A stretch of DNA of 64,000 nucleotides from NCBI RefSeq assembly GCF_028728065.1, contig NZ_CP117812.1, positions 1,240,001-1,304,000 on the forward strand, given 5' to 3'. Each line of letters opens with the position of its first letter. Position 1 is the stretch's first letter. Source of the DNA: Lentisphaera profundi (GTDB taxonomy: Bacteria > Verrucomicrobiota > Lentisphaeria > Lentisphaerales > Lentisphaeraceae). This document shows, one piece after another, positions 17,995-28,600 of the stretch. The notes under the pieces were generated by a model. The model saw only the letters and a program-made list of their open reading frames with translations, ran no database searches and was not told where the DNA came from. A program made the position numbers and the translations under genes.

Positions 17995-20091
17995 TTAGGG
18001 TTTTGTGATATTCTTTATTCCTTCCAGTTCAATTTCTGCGAACTGGTAGTGCCCATCGCCTTGGTTAGCCAGGAGCGTGAGGCGATAAAAAGTATAGACT
18101 TGGGTATTCTTAAAGGTGTAGCTTCTTTTGGAGAGCCGCTTGGCGAATGGGGGTTGATTTTTGCGGTGATCCAGTAGATTCCAGTTCACACCATCCATGG
18201 AGCCGTGCCATTTCCATTCTTTAGGGTCGCGCTTTGGTACGTCATTTGCGGAGGTGAATGAGTAGGCCCTGACCACGCGCGGTGCCGGCAATTGCACTTG
18301 CCACTGTAAGGGGCGGTCATGATGAACGTAACACCATTTTGTTTTTAGATCGCCATCCACGGATTTATCAATATGTGCCTCCGAGAGGTTTCTCCAAGGC
18401 AAGTGACCGCTGGGACAAGTTAAGGTGGCTTGAGCTGGCGCTTGAGTTTGAGCAGAGGCAGAGCCCTGTGGCCAGCGGGTACTTAGCGCTTTTATCCAGT
18501 GCCGAGCGATGAGTTCATGGCCTTGTGGTAAGGGATGAATCCCATCCCACAACCAGTAGTCTGGAGACGACGATTTGCTTGCCGCATCGAAAAGATCCTG
18601 GGTCTTGATGTGAACGGCGTCAAACTCCTTGGCCAGTTTGGCAACAATGGGGCGCAATTGATCAGTTGCTGAGCGACGTGCATTCCAGGTCCGCTCGTTC
18701 TTTAAGCCACCTGACTGTAGAACAAATGGATCTAGGAGGATGATTTTGAGCTTTGGGTTGGCTTTGCGACTGGCACTTAGAATCGCACGATAGTCATCTT
18801 CAAATGACTGTGGCTTTACTTTTTTACCCACATCATTGGTTCCGATCAGGATGGTCAAAAGATCCGGTCGCATATCGATGGCATCCTTTTGCCAGCGCGC
18901 TTTGAGTTGCGCCACTGTATTGCCACTGATTCCTCGATTATAAAAATCCAATTGTTCCTCGGCTAGGTCCATGCCCAAGCGGGCGGCGATCATAAAGACA
19001 AAACTATGGCCAAGGTAGTGATTGCGATCACGCTCATTGCGGCCACGGTTCATATCCGTAATAGAGTCGCCGATGAATAGCAAGCGTCTGCCTTTTTTAA
19101 AGGCGGGAAGACTGTACTGACTCGTGTTAATATTAAACTTTTCGGACGTGTTTTTAGGAGCTGGACCCTTTAGGGTTTTGATCAAATAACGCGTTGCCTC
19201 ATATTGTCTATAGCCATTGAATTCAGCATAGCGGACTTCGCAAAATAGATCCAATTCTTGGCAGCGTTTCTGAAGCTGAAAGGCAAATTGTGGGCTATGG
19301 GCGCCGAGATCATCTTTCAAGTTCTTATCGTAATAGATGGCGACTGGTGGATCATCTGCGCTGACATGGGCATAGGGAGAATATTCTTTGATCCAAGGGA
19401 GAAGGTTAGGGCGCGATTGCAAAAAATCCTGATTGCTCACATTGAAGGCATGGCCCCCGTAGGTGATGCGGCCTAGCCAATCCTTCATCTGTTGTGGGTC
19501 AAGTGATGTTTGCGGAACTCGCACAGATGCACAAAAAAGGCGGGTCGATTGACGCGCAATAGGATCAAGGCTCGCTGGATCGGCCATGTCATCGTGATAC
19601 GCTAACCAAAGAGAAGAACACCCGCCGGCGGAGGCACCCGTTGCCCCGATACGAGTGGTGTTGACATGCCATTCCAAGGCTTTGCTACGCACAAACTGTA
19701 GAGCGCGGGCGGCATCGTTTAAAGGCGCTTTAACTGGTGGTGTAATTCCCGCTGCTTTTGCCTGACTGACATAACGGTAGTTAATAGCGACCACGGAAAT
19801 ACCTGCCTCTAGTAAGGCCTTTACATCGACGCAACCGCGGATGAGTTCCTTACTGCCCGTCTGCCAAGAGCCCCCATGAATATAGAAGACTAAGGGAGTG
19901 GGGTGAGAGCTTGATGCCGAGGGTGCCATCCAGAAATCGAGTAGCTGTCCTTGGTGTGCCCCGTAAGCAACATTTGTCTGTGTTGGCTTGGGCACCGAGT
20001 CGGGATAGGTCGGTGGAGCAGCGTGAACGAGTGTATTTACGAGGCATACGATCGCGATAATTATGCTTGTTTTCATCTTCTTTAAATCCAT
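17995..20091 (-). CDS. Three-domain secreted protein: alpha/beta-hydrolase, SGNH/GDSL esterase, discoidin-like domain
   Basis: After a signal peptide ending HAA, residues 40-310 are an esterase domain with HGG at 72-74 and GASAG at 152-156. The place where the catalytic His is expected reads EFNGYRQYEAT, so this domain may be impaired. Residues 330-540 are an SGNH hydrolase with all four blocks: GDS at 341-343, Gly in RGISGNT, GTND at 417-420 and D516-x-x-H519. Residues 560-692 resemble an F5/8 type C (discoidin) carbohydrate-binding domain, with DGDLKTKW and KEWKWHGSMDG. It probably deacetylates polysaccharide outside the cell. It is last in a seven-gene minus-strand cluster, 13 bases after the glycosidase gene, and is GC-richer than most of the window. 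Confidence 0.85.
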   Translation of the reverse strand: MDLKKMKTSIIIAIVCLVNTLVHAAPPTYPDSVPKPTQTNVAYGAHQGQLLDFWMAPSASSSHPTPLVFYIHGGSWQTGSKELIRGCVDVKALLEAGISVVAINYRYVSQAKAAGITPPVKAPLNDAARALQFVRSKALEWHVNTTRIGATGASAGGCSSLWLAYHDDMADPASLDPIARQSTRLFCASVRVPQTSLDPQQMKDWLGRITYGGHAFNVSNQDFLQSRPNLLPWIKEYSPYAHVSADDPPVAIYYDKNLKDDLGAHSPQFAFQLQKRCQELDLFCEVRYAEFNGYRQYEATRYLIKTLKGPAPKNTSEKFNINTSQYSLPAFKKGRRLLFIGDSITDMNRGRNERDRNHYLGHSFVFMIAARLGMDLAEEQLDFYNRGISGNTVAQLKARWQKDAIDMRPDLLTILIGTNDVGKKVKPQSFEDDYRAILSASRKANPKLKIILLDPFVLQSGGLKNERTWNARRSATDQLRPIVAKLAKEFDAVHIKTQDLFDAASKSSSPDYWLWDGIHPLPQGHELIARHWIKALSTRWPQGSASAQTQAPAQATLTCPSGHLPWRNLSEAHIDKSVDGDLKTKWCYVHHDRPLQWQVQLPAPRVVRAYSFTSANDVPKRDPKEWKWHGSMDGVNWNLLDHRKNQPPFAKRLSKRSYTFKNTQVYTFYRLTLLANQGDGHYQFAEIELEGIKNITKP

Positions 20092-20104
20092 GTGTTGTGG
20101 TGCT

Positions 20105-22837
20105 TTATTTTTGGTGTTTGAAATCGGCTGCCATCACCACGTCCTTCATGCGTGATTTGGGTGATACCTTTATTTCAACGAGCTTGCCGTTTTCAACACG
20201 GCCCTGAATAGTGGTCTTATAGGGCGCGTGAAGTTTGAAGGTGACGTTCCAATCTTTGGGCCAAGCGGGCTGTAGAAAAATCTGTTTCCCTTCCGTTTGC
20301 AAGAGCATTGATTGGAAAGCTTTCATGATTACCCCACCGTGGGTTTGGTCAGGGATCCAGTCCATATTGGGTCCCCAAAATGCAGGGAAACGGGAGCCGT
20401 CGTGTTTGACAGAAGCTCGGTTAACGAGGAATTCCTGGGCCTGAGCGGTCAGCCCGAGGTAGGTCATGAAAATATCGTCCTGGCGCCAACCTTGATAGCC
20501 TTTCGGTCGACGGTGTGTTAAGGCCTCAATGGCGAGTTGCGCATTCGGTTTTTCAAAGGAACTCAGTCGAAATGGGTAGACGCAGTAGAGCTCTGGTACT
20601 TCGCTATTTCGGTAATTTGCGAAGGAAGCGGCGGGCGCGAACATTTTTACACCATTAAGCATACGTGTAGGTATTGGCGGAAGTTTCCTTTTTAACTGGG
20701 TCCAGTAGGCACGTTGTTTTAGGGAAGTTGATTTTTCCGGTAGAGGCAGTAGTTGCGCGGTCACTCCATGGAGCCCAGCGACTTCTGGCATGGGATTAGT
20801 ACACTCCCACCAAGTCTCAAGTGCCTGCGAGGGATGCATGATTAGTTTTCCGTCCGCTCCCGTTTTGTATTGCAGGTCGAAAAAGGTCAAAACCTCGTGG
20901 GCAAAGGGAATGATCGTTTCTTGCAAAAATTTTTCGTCGAGTGTGTGTTTGTAACGATCGAGCATCATGTAGCTCAGTTCGAGTCCAGAGACCCATTCCC
21001 ATTTGTGCCAGGGGCTTTCCTGCAGCTTGTCTGTTCTCTCGTGAAAAGGCCTTGATCCGTAATCACTGACGCGATGATTTCCATAAAAATGCATGGTTTC
21101 CGGAACATAGAGTCCCTTGTGTCCTGTATGCTTTAGTGTGCGATGTTTATGATATTCAAGGAGCTCCTTGCAGTACATGTTGTACAGCGAATCGGTCATC
21201 TCAAAATCACCGGAAGTGCACATGCTCATGTAGGGCATGCGGGTGTTCTGCCACCAGTAGGCAGGGCCCCATTGACGATAATCTGGATTCCCCGAATCTG
21301 CGCGTGGATTTGTTGGGTGTCCCACCGTAAAGATTGACCCGTTAAATTTGATGGGGTAAGCCCCTCGTGCGGCACAGGCATTGATGTAGCGTTGCAATGC
21401 ATAGGCGCGACTCACAATGTAGGCATCGCTAAGTGAGCGATCAGGTTTTTCCTCAGCGATTTTTTTTCCATTGTGGTAGAGCGAAATTCTTCCCGCTTGG
21501 GAATCTATTACGACGGCAATGTGGTTCCATTCATTGGGGGTGAGGCAGTCCTTTACCATTAAGATTTTTTTACCTACGATGAGGCGTAAGCTATTGCCTG
21601 GATGCGTATCCAGCAGAAAACCCTCATTGCTACCCACTAAAATCTTATTTAAAATTCGAACGCTGCCCGCGTGAGCGTCGGGCCTAATCCAGGTTTCAGT
21701 CGTTAGAACGGGGGAGTTGGTCCATTGATTTGAGTTGGGGATCTCAGTATGTAAGTTTGGCCTTGCAGAAAAAAGAATGTCTTTGGGATCGAAGGCACTT
21801 AAGGGTTCTCGATTTTGAGAGAGCTTGTTAATTGCCTTGTGATCCAATGCTACTTTTAGCAGGGAAGAACGCCCCATTTCTCCTGCGAATCGGCTGTAGC
21901 CATGGGAATCGATACCGAAGCTAAAATTGAGTTTATTCGGCGGGATGAGGCTTTGGCTAAGTCCACTCTCGGTGCTTTTAGTGGCGTGAATCCAACTGCG
22001 TTGCCAGAAGGATTTCCACCAGGATTCATGAGCGGAACGACGATCTTCAAAGTCAATGGCCTCTACTTTAGAAATGGTTTGAGCCATCTTTGCCAACCAC
22101 TCTTTTTCTGTCGCGGGGTGTTGAGCCACCACATAGAGATCAAAACGGTGCTTGTGGGATTTTGGTGAGAGCAAATGAGTGCGATCTACAGGTTTTGCAT
22201 CCTTGGCTTTAATCAGCGCCCCAAAGGTACGGTGAAGTAGTGGATCGATTCGTTTGAACGTGGCTAGGCCTTGAGTCTCAGCCAATTGCTCAGGTTCTTT
22301 AGAGTAAAGGTTGCGATGATACCAAGTCAAGTGATCGGCCTGATTCTCCACTACCGTATCCGCATCTTCAGCCTTGCGCCAAAGTTCGATAGAGGCCGTC
22401 GCGGTACTTGCTTCGGAGCCATTGATCTCCGCATGAATAACGGGATGATTGGCATCGACCCAGAGGCGGATATCGGTCTTGCCATAGCGAGCCTGTAGAG
22501 TGCCGTCCACTAAGCTTAGTGTTTGCAGGAGATAGTCAGTAGAAGGTGCTGGATTGAGCCTAATTCTCACTCGACCAAGTTTTAGCAATTTTCCGTCTCC
22601 ACCCCAAGAATCGGTTCGGGAGATATAGAAGACTAGGTCTCCGTTGGTTTCAATCCAAGCGTTGATGCCAGTGGAACCATTGCCCAGTGGCATTGAACCA
22701 TTCTGATCCTTACTGGGGCTATCCCAAACCACATTGTAGCGCTTGGGCGAAAAAGCGGAATCCATCGCATGGGCGATTGGCAATAAAAACAGTAGGCTGA
22801 CGACTAGCAATAAAGCGCTTATTTTTTCACTTATCAT
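20105..22837 (-). CDS. Large secreted glycoside hydrolase with DUF5703-like N-terminus and LamG-like insert
   Basis: A signal peptide (ALLLVVSLLFLLPIAHA) is followed by SMPLGNGSTGINAWIETNGD and DLVFYISRTDSWG, characteristic of the DUF5703 N-terminal domain found on (alpha/alpha)6-barrel glycosidases. Around residues 380-475 is a concanavalin-like LamG region (TTETWIRPDAH, NEWNHIAVVID, ISLYHNGKKIAE). From about 500 the barrel part contains YWWQNTRMPYMSM, YVPETMHFYGNH and FPAFWGPNMDW. The domain plan resembles GH95-type enzymes, but the exact family and sugar are not certain. Exported. It is in the same operon as its downstream esterase fusion. Confidence 0.7.
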   Translation of the reverse strand: MISEKISALLLVVSLLFLLPIAHAMDSAFSPKRYNVVWDSPSKDQNGSMPLGNGSTGINAWIETNGDLVFYISRTDSWGGDGKLLKLGRVRIRLNPAPSTDYLLQTLSLVDGTLQARYGKTDIRLWVDANHPVIHAEINGSEASTATASIELWRKAEDADTVVENQADHLTWYHRNLYSKEPEQLAETQGLATFKRIDPLLHRTFGALIKAKDAKPVDRTHLLSPKSHKHRFDLYVVAQHPATEKEWLAKMAQTISKVEAIDFEDRRSAHESWWKSFWQRSWIHATKSTESGLSQSLIPPNKLNFSFGIDSHGYSRFAGEMGRSSLLKVALDHKAINKLSQNREPLSAFDPKDILFSARPNLHTEIPNSNQWTNSPVLTTETWIRPDAHAGSVRILNKILVGSNEGFLLDTHPGNSLRLIVGKKILMVKDCLTPNEWNHIAVVIDSQAGRISLYHNGKKIAEEKPDRSLSDAYIVSRAYALQRYINACAARGAYPIKFNGSIFTVGHPTNPRADSGNPDYRQWGPAYWWQNTRMPYMSMCTSGDFEMTDSLYNMYCKELLEYHKHRTLKHTGHKGLYVPETMHFYGNHRVSDYGSRPFHERTDKLQESPWHKWEWVSGLELSYMMLDRYKHTLDEKFLQETIIPFAHEVLTFFDLQYKTGADGKLIMHPSQALETWWECTNPMPEVAGLHGVTAQLLPLPEKSTSLKQRAYWTQLKRKLPPIPTRMLNGVKMFAPAASFANYRNSEVPELYCVYPFRLSSFEKPNAQLAIEALTHRRPKGYQGWRQDDIFMTYLGLTAQAQEFLVNRASVKHDGSRFPAFWGPNMDWIPDQTHGGVIMKAFQSMLLQTEGKQIFLQPAWPKDWNVTFKLHAPYKTTIQGRVENGKLVEIKVSPKSRMKDVVMAADFKHQK

Positions 22838-23099
22838 AAGGTCTTCCTTTTTTTATCTTAAACATTATTCAAATTTGCAGTAAGAGGCCATAGCCACTTG
22901 CATTGGGTCGTTAATTTTATTGATTTATTTGGGTGCTGAAAGTGCCCTACTGGCCAGAACCAGGGCAGACAGCAAGGCATTTGTTGGAAGCTATCGTGAT
23001 ATTCTCATATTAATGTGTCATCAGTGAATGGAAGATGAGATACTAATGCTTATCCGATATTTTTAACGACGCTCAACTCCTTAGCCACATCATAGTCAG

Positions 23100-24311
23100 T
23101 TACAGCTCACGACTTAAAGAACTAGACATACGACCGTCTGAATCCGTCACGTTGAAAAAGAAGACGGTGGTACCTGCCGGAAGTTCAGCACTCGCTTTGC
23201 CGGATTGTAGCTGTGCGGGAACCGTGTGCCATTTGCGATCCTTACTGAGGCCGTCATCGGTGGTGTAGCACAGCTCAGCAAGCTTCAATGGAAATGGCGA
23301 TGTGAACGTGACCGACCATGCCTGCCCCTTCTGCACAAGCTCGCCTCGTGTAGGCAAGGGATGCCCGCCTTTGACGACACTGTCTGCAAAGATGAAGGGC
23401 TCCTTCTTAGGCCTACTCGCATGGCCCCATCCGACCTTGATCCAAAGATAAGTGGGTCCGTTTGTGGCTAGAGCTGACTTCTGCTCACAGGCCAGTGGAA
23501 AATGCATGTCGGTAGGGGATGAGGTCCGCAGCATGGGAAAGGTCACGTTGGGCAAATACGTCGATGCTTCGTAAAGCGCCAGGCTCTGCTTCAGTTTCTC
23601 AGGGCTTCTTCTTTTGAAACTTTGGCCTAGATAGCTATCACCTTCGTGTAGGAAGCCGCAACCTGTATGTGTAATTCCAAACTTGAATCGTGAATCAACG
23701 CCAACCGAAACACTCGTCAATACGCCGCCCCATGAATAGCCTTCAATTCCGATGCGCTCTTTATCCACTTCGGGGAATGAGCGCAGTAATGAATCGGCGC
23801 GTACAACTCCACCAATGGCGTGATAAAACCAGTGCTGATCCACTGACTGCCCCTGATTTATAGGCGTTTCTTCAAAGTTGCTAGCCCTATGAGGTCCTGA
23901 CCAGCTATGACTGGAGCGTTTCTTGGAGCCTTTTAAGTTGGGTATACGCCCTTCCAAATCCATGCTGATCGCGGCATAGCCATGTTCATTCCATTCTTTG
24001 ACCCAGTTGGCACTTGCTGTTCCACCGCCACCGTGAACGAGTACAACTCCAGGCCAACCTTTTGCAGGTGTGTGGCCCATTGGAACTCCGTAATAGGCAT
24101 AGAATCGCGTAGTCTTACCATGGTAGTTCAAGCCCTCGTAGAGGATCGATTTCACGCCAGGAGCAGTGGATTGATCCGAGGGGTAATACTTGGGTGTGGC
24201 AAACAAATCACCCTTGTTCCAGGGGCCGATGGTCTCTTGAGCATTAAGAGTCGCACCACAAATCAGTAGCAGGGCAATGACGCCAAAAGCACTTTTTATT
24301 TTACTTGTCAT
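23100..24311 (-). CDS. Secreted dienelactone-hydrolase/acetylxylan-esterase-type hydrolase
   Basis: A signal peptide (VIALLLICGATLNAQ) leads an alpha/beta-hydrolase domain. VVLVHGGGGTASANW provides the oxyanion hole, GIEGYSWGGVLTS the nucleophile Ser, and KVGWGHASRPK the likely catalytic His. The last 80 residues form an extra beta-rich domain ending ELPAGTTVFFFNVTDSDG. A similar ending (TLPEGSTHYIFNLIDDQ) closes the sulfatase at 45369. It probably removes acyl groups from carbohydrate. It is 75 bases after the propeller glycosidase gene and likely co-transcribed with it. Confidence 0.8.
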   Translation of the reverse strand: MTSKIKSAFGVIALLLICGATLNAQETIGPWNKGDLFATPKYYPSDQSTAPGVKSILYEGLNYHGKTTRFYAYYGVPMGHTPAKGWPGVVLVHGGGGTASANWVKEWNEHGYAAISMDLEGRIPNLKGSKKRSSHSWSGPHRASNFEETPINQGQSVDQHWFYHAIGGVVRADSLLRSFPEVDKERIGIEGYSWGGVLTSVSVGVDSRFKFGITHTGCGFLHEGDSYLGQSFKRRSPEKLKQSLALYEASTYLPNVTFPMLRTSSPTDMHFPLACEQKSALATNGPTYLWIKVGWGHASRPKKEPFIFADSVVKGGHPLPTRGELVQKGQAWSVTFTSPFPLKLAELCYTTDDGLSKDRKWHTVPAQLQSGKASAELPAGTTVFFFNVTDSDGRMSSSLSREL

Positions 24312-24386
24312 AAGATTTTCCGTTTTATATTTAAAATTATTCTACAGAAAGAGGGTTTAGCCACTTGTGTTCATTGGTCATTCCAT

Positions 24387-25505
24387 TCACTTTTTGGATG
24401 GTGAAAGTGGCTTACTAGTGATCAGGCCGATACCTCGCCCCTTGTTGCCGACGGCATTATAGAATAGGTAGTAGGTTTCATTTTTTGGATTCCAGACGAG
24501 TGATATTTTATGGGCATGATTACGGTCCAGTCCGGAGGGATGGCCACCCGCTTTGTAGAGTGGTTCAGGGTCGGCAACCCAATGATGGAGATCACGGGAA
24601 AAGGCGACCATAATGTGAGCGTGACCACGACCGACACCAAAGTAGAACATCACCCAGTGGTCACCATCTCGAAATACTTTTCCATCGGCACAGAATTTTT
24701 CATCGTAGCCTTTAGGCCGTACGCGAAGGACAGGGTTATTTGGATAGCGCTTCCAATTTAGGAGATCAGTAGATTTGGCCAAACCAATTTGTTCGATCCA
24801 TTGGGGCATTTTTTTGGCATTGTAGAAATTATAAAAGAGACCCTCGTGCTCCACCAACCAAGGCATATAGATACAGTCCTTTTCCCATTCACCGACATCC
24901 GGTTCATGAATTGAGAGGATGTATTGATCCTTAGCCCGCTGCCAGTTTATCCCATCTTTACTGGATGCGACGCCTTCATAGCCCGGGTCAATTTCATAAG
25001 CGCCTTGCTTAGCGTAGGCGCCATAAAGTGACCAGAATTTCCCATCTTTCTTTTTTAGTGTGCGCCTTGCTTTAATCCCGTAGTCCTCATACAGATATGC
25101 ACCAAGAACGCGGCCACCATAGTCAAATTCGCCTTTTTTCCCGTATCCCATGGCAAGGCGCATCTGGCTCCAGTGTACCAAATCATCGCTCTCGGCAAGA
25201 AAGGATTGATAACCTTTGCCATCGAAGCCAATGAAGCTCATATACCATTTGGGGTCACCTGGACGTTGAAAAATGGTGGGGACATCTGTTTTGTTCACCT
25301 TTTCAAAGCCATTGATATTGGGTTTTTTGGGAATCACATGCTTAGGGTGATAATGCCATCCTCGATAGGGGGCGGACCATTTTTTGACGGTTTCTAGGCT
25401 GATTTCCTGACTGCCGTCAATTCGTTGTGCTGATGCCATATTGACTAAAGATAAGGAGATGATGATCGAGTACAGTAATTGAATGCGTGATTTTGAGATT
25501 CTCAT
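24387..25505 (-). CDS. Secreted five-bladed beta-propeller glycosidase (GH43/GH32/GH117-like)
   Basis: The signal peptide ends NMASAQ. The body has repeated blades of the arabinanase/invertase type: PKWYMSFIGFDG with SDDLVHWSQM, FWSLYGAYAK with SSKDGINWQRA, GLFYNFYNA with STDLLNWKRYPN, HWVMFYFGVG with SRDLHHWVADP, and YYLFYNAVGN. Each blade pairs a 'YxxFYxG' strand with a 'S.D...W' loop, as in clan GH-F/J enzymes. The sugar specificity cannot be read by eye. The Met at 25505 is chosen because TTAGGAAAG lies 7 bases before it; an earlier ATG at 25535 lacks this. Exported; part of the minus-strand degradation cluster. Confidence 0.75.
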   Translation of the reverse strand: MRISKSRIQLLYSIIISLSLVNMASAQRIDGSQEISLETVKKWSAPYRGWHYHPKHVIPKKPNINGFEKVNKTDVPTIFQRPGDPKWYMSFIGFDGKGYQSFLAESDDLVHWSQMRLAMGYGKKGEFDYGGRVLGAYLYEDYGIKARRTLKKKDGKFWSLYGAYAKQGAYEIDPGYEGVASSKDGINWQRAKDQYILSIHEPDVGEWEKDCIYMPWLVEHEGLFYNFYNAKKMPQWIEQIGLAKSTDLLNWKRYPNNPVLRVRPKGYDEKFCADGKVFRDGDHWVMFYFGVGRGHAHIMVAFSRDLHHWVADPEPLYKAGGHPSGLDRNHAHKISLVWNPKNETYYLFYNAVGNKGRGIGLITSKPLSPSKK

Positions 25506-25622
25506 CTGGTACTTTCCTAATTTTATAATCTTCATGAAAAAACAAAAAATATTGAGCGAGGACGAAATTTTTGACGCTCATTGATTGGATGATGTTCTTA
25601 TATTATTTTAACTGCAAGATGC

Positions 25623-28600
25623 TTACTCATCCTTTTTCGCCAAGTGTGCGAGATAATCTAAGAGGCTGGCAAATTCATGTAGCGTATAGGTATTCATCAG
25701 GCCAGCAGGCATCAGAGAAGTTGGCAACTTCTGACGACTCGCAATCTCGCTTTTCTTGAAGTCATGCTGCTTACTAGAGATGTCACGCATGGAGATGCTA
25801 TCGCCTGATTCATTAGTCACAAAGCCCATAATGCTTTGACCATTTTTCAAAGCGATCATTTGCGTACTGAAGCCCTGTGAGATTGCCTTGTTGGGTAAAA
25901 TAATGGCTTCGGCGAGTTCTTGGCGTCGGAGAATACTGGCAATACTACCAAGGTAAGGCCCCTTGGGAGCTTCATCTTGGCTAACGGTATGGCAGGCGAC
26001 GCAACTCGCGCGGGAAAAAATGGCTTCACCGAGGGCTATGTCACCCTTTTTGTAGGCGCTGGCCTGAGCAATGGCTTCTTCAGCTTTGAGGGTAGAAATC
26101 TTAGCGGTTTTATCCGCACCAGGCATTTGGATACGCAAGCTGCGTACGGCAGTTTTTGCCCAAGCGACCACTGTTTTGTTAGAGTGATTAGTCACTAAGC
26201 GGATACGGTCATTGAGATAAGAGTTTTTCGATCTATGTGCAGCCTGGATGAGGTTGGCTTTTTTGAGATCATTTTGCCACGCCTTATCGATAGCAGCGCG
26301 ACTTTTATGTTGAGCTTCTTTACCTATGCCTTTGGCCTTCGCTAAATGCAAGAGTGCTTGAGCGGCCCATTGTTCTTCAGAAGTATTTGTTTGTGTATTT
26401 AGGCTAAGGATAAATTGGTCGGTGAAGTTTTCGAGCTTCGGTGAGTTAAATAGTTGTTTGCGTACGTTTCCGCGAACTGTAACGGCCTTATTATCTTTGA
26501 TGAGGGTACTTAATGCAGCGATGAGCGCTGAGTAGACTTTGGGATCTTCGATTTTGACAAGAAGTTGAATTGCCTGTTGTAAACTTGTTGCCGAAGTATT
26601 TGGATCGAATGCAGCAGCAATAATGAGTTCGTTCGCTTGAACAGGAATGGCCTCTTTATCGACGAGCTGATTAAGCACGGTGGGTAGGAGCGAGGGATCA
26701 TCATTGGCGAGTTTGAGAATTTGCTTGAGTCCACGGTCATTTTGAATGCGGTTTTTGCCTAATTGGGCGACGATGTGAGACTTGAGGTCCTTGGAGCTAC
26801 TCGGGTCTTCGAGTAGAGTATTAAGGGTATTGAGGATTAAATCAGAGGACTCCCAAGTGTCTAGCTGGTAATATGGCCCACGTGTATCGGGGCGCGTTGA
26901 CCAAGAGTCACCTTGCCATTTGGCTTCACGGTGGTAGAGACGTGCTAAAGTACTGATGACCGATTTGCGAATAGCGCTATCAGTGTTCTTTGCCAAAATT
27001 TCCAGCAAACCTTGAACCGTTTCACTTTGATGGATTCTCATCAGAGCGTGTGATGCACCCATTCTATCTTTGGGATCCTCGGATTGAATGTATTTTAGAC
27101 CTACTTCAATACTTTGTAGTTGTGCGAGGGCCTGAAAACTTGTGTGGGCAAGTAGTGGGTCAGCGCTAGCAAGGTGCTGAGCAATGACAGGGGCGAGTCC
27201 AGTTTTTCCTTGGCGTACAGCTGCGACAATAGCTTCTAGAACGGTACGTGGATTTGTTGAGGATAATTGTTTTGTTAAAAAAGCATTGGGGGTGGGGCCT
27301 TCTTTGCCTTGAGTGCGCAAGTCAATGGCCATGTCACCACAAGCACGTACGAGGATGGGCATCAGTGCATCATTATCTTTGAAAGCAGCTAATAAGAGAG
27401 CGAGTACTTTTTCACTATAGCGACTATCGAGACCATATTGACTGGTGGCATAGAGGGCTACAATTCGATTCTCTAATGGGAGGCTTGCGTTTTGTGCGAG
27501 CTTTAATAATTGAGTATTTCTTTGTTCATTGAAAGGCTTCCTTAGGAGCATGCGTTGCGCATTAATACGGCGGATATGACTTTTTGAAGAGCTGATAATG
27601 GCGATTAATTGATCGTCAGAGAGTTTAGCAAAATCGGGGAGGGCTTTGGCTTGGTAATTCGTCGGACGAACTTTGGCAATATAGCCAAGTTCTGGGCCCT
27701 TCCAGAAAAAACTGGCCGCTCCTTTCCAGGAAGCTTGATAGATATTGCTGAGGCCATCGACGTCGCCATCGGTGGGGCGCGTCATTTTGATGAGTAGCTC
27801 TGGCTTGCTTATTTCTTTAAAGCCAGCACCATTGGGAGAGAGGGTATGGCGGTAGGAGCCTTGACGGCCCCAGTCACAAGTATAGGGGAACTTATTCCAT
27901 GCCGCAGGGATGCCGGGTTCGCCAAGGTAGAAGGCGCCGACGCCTGAGCCACCACCATAGTCTGCTAAAGGAGCCACGATTTCGTCCTGAAAGTTTATGT
28001 AGAGGCGGGGATATCCATGATCCTCTAAGCCCGTGTGTTGATGAAAGCGCACATCCCATCCACCACCATCATTAGTATTATCGCGTGAGAACATTTCCAT
28101 ACTAGGTGTAATAGCGAGGCCATAGATATTACGCGTGCCAGCAGAGAAAAGTTCCATACCAGTTCCATCAGGACGGAAACGCACGACACCACCACCACGC
28201 AGTTGGAGTTCGCGACCATCAGTTCCCGTAGCGTTCATAAAGCCAAAATCACCCACGGCAATATAGATCCAGCCATCGACACCCATATCGAGGCCATTAG
28301 TTGTATGATCGGCAGAACGATCCTTGAAACCAAAGGCGATATTCGAGATCAGGCGCTTAGATGAGTCGGCAACGCCATCGCCATCTTGATCATGGAAAAC
28401 GGTAATATGCGGGGGGTGCAATACATAGAGGCGATCGTGATCCCACACAATGCCACGAGGAGAATCAATATCCCGCACAAATTCCGTAACTTCATCAGCG
28501 CGGCCATCGGCATCGGTGTCGCGTAAACGCAGTACACGTCCGCGTCTGGGAGAGCGATTGCCCGAGGCGTTGCCATCGGAAGAAACATAGAGATCACCAT

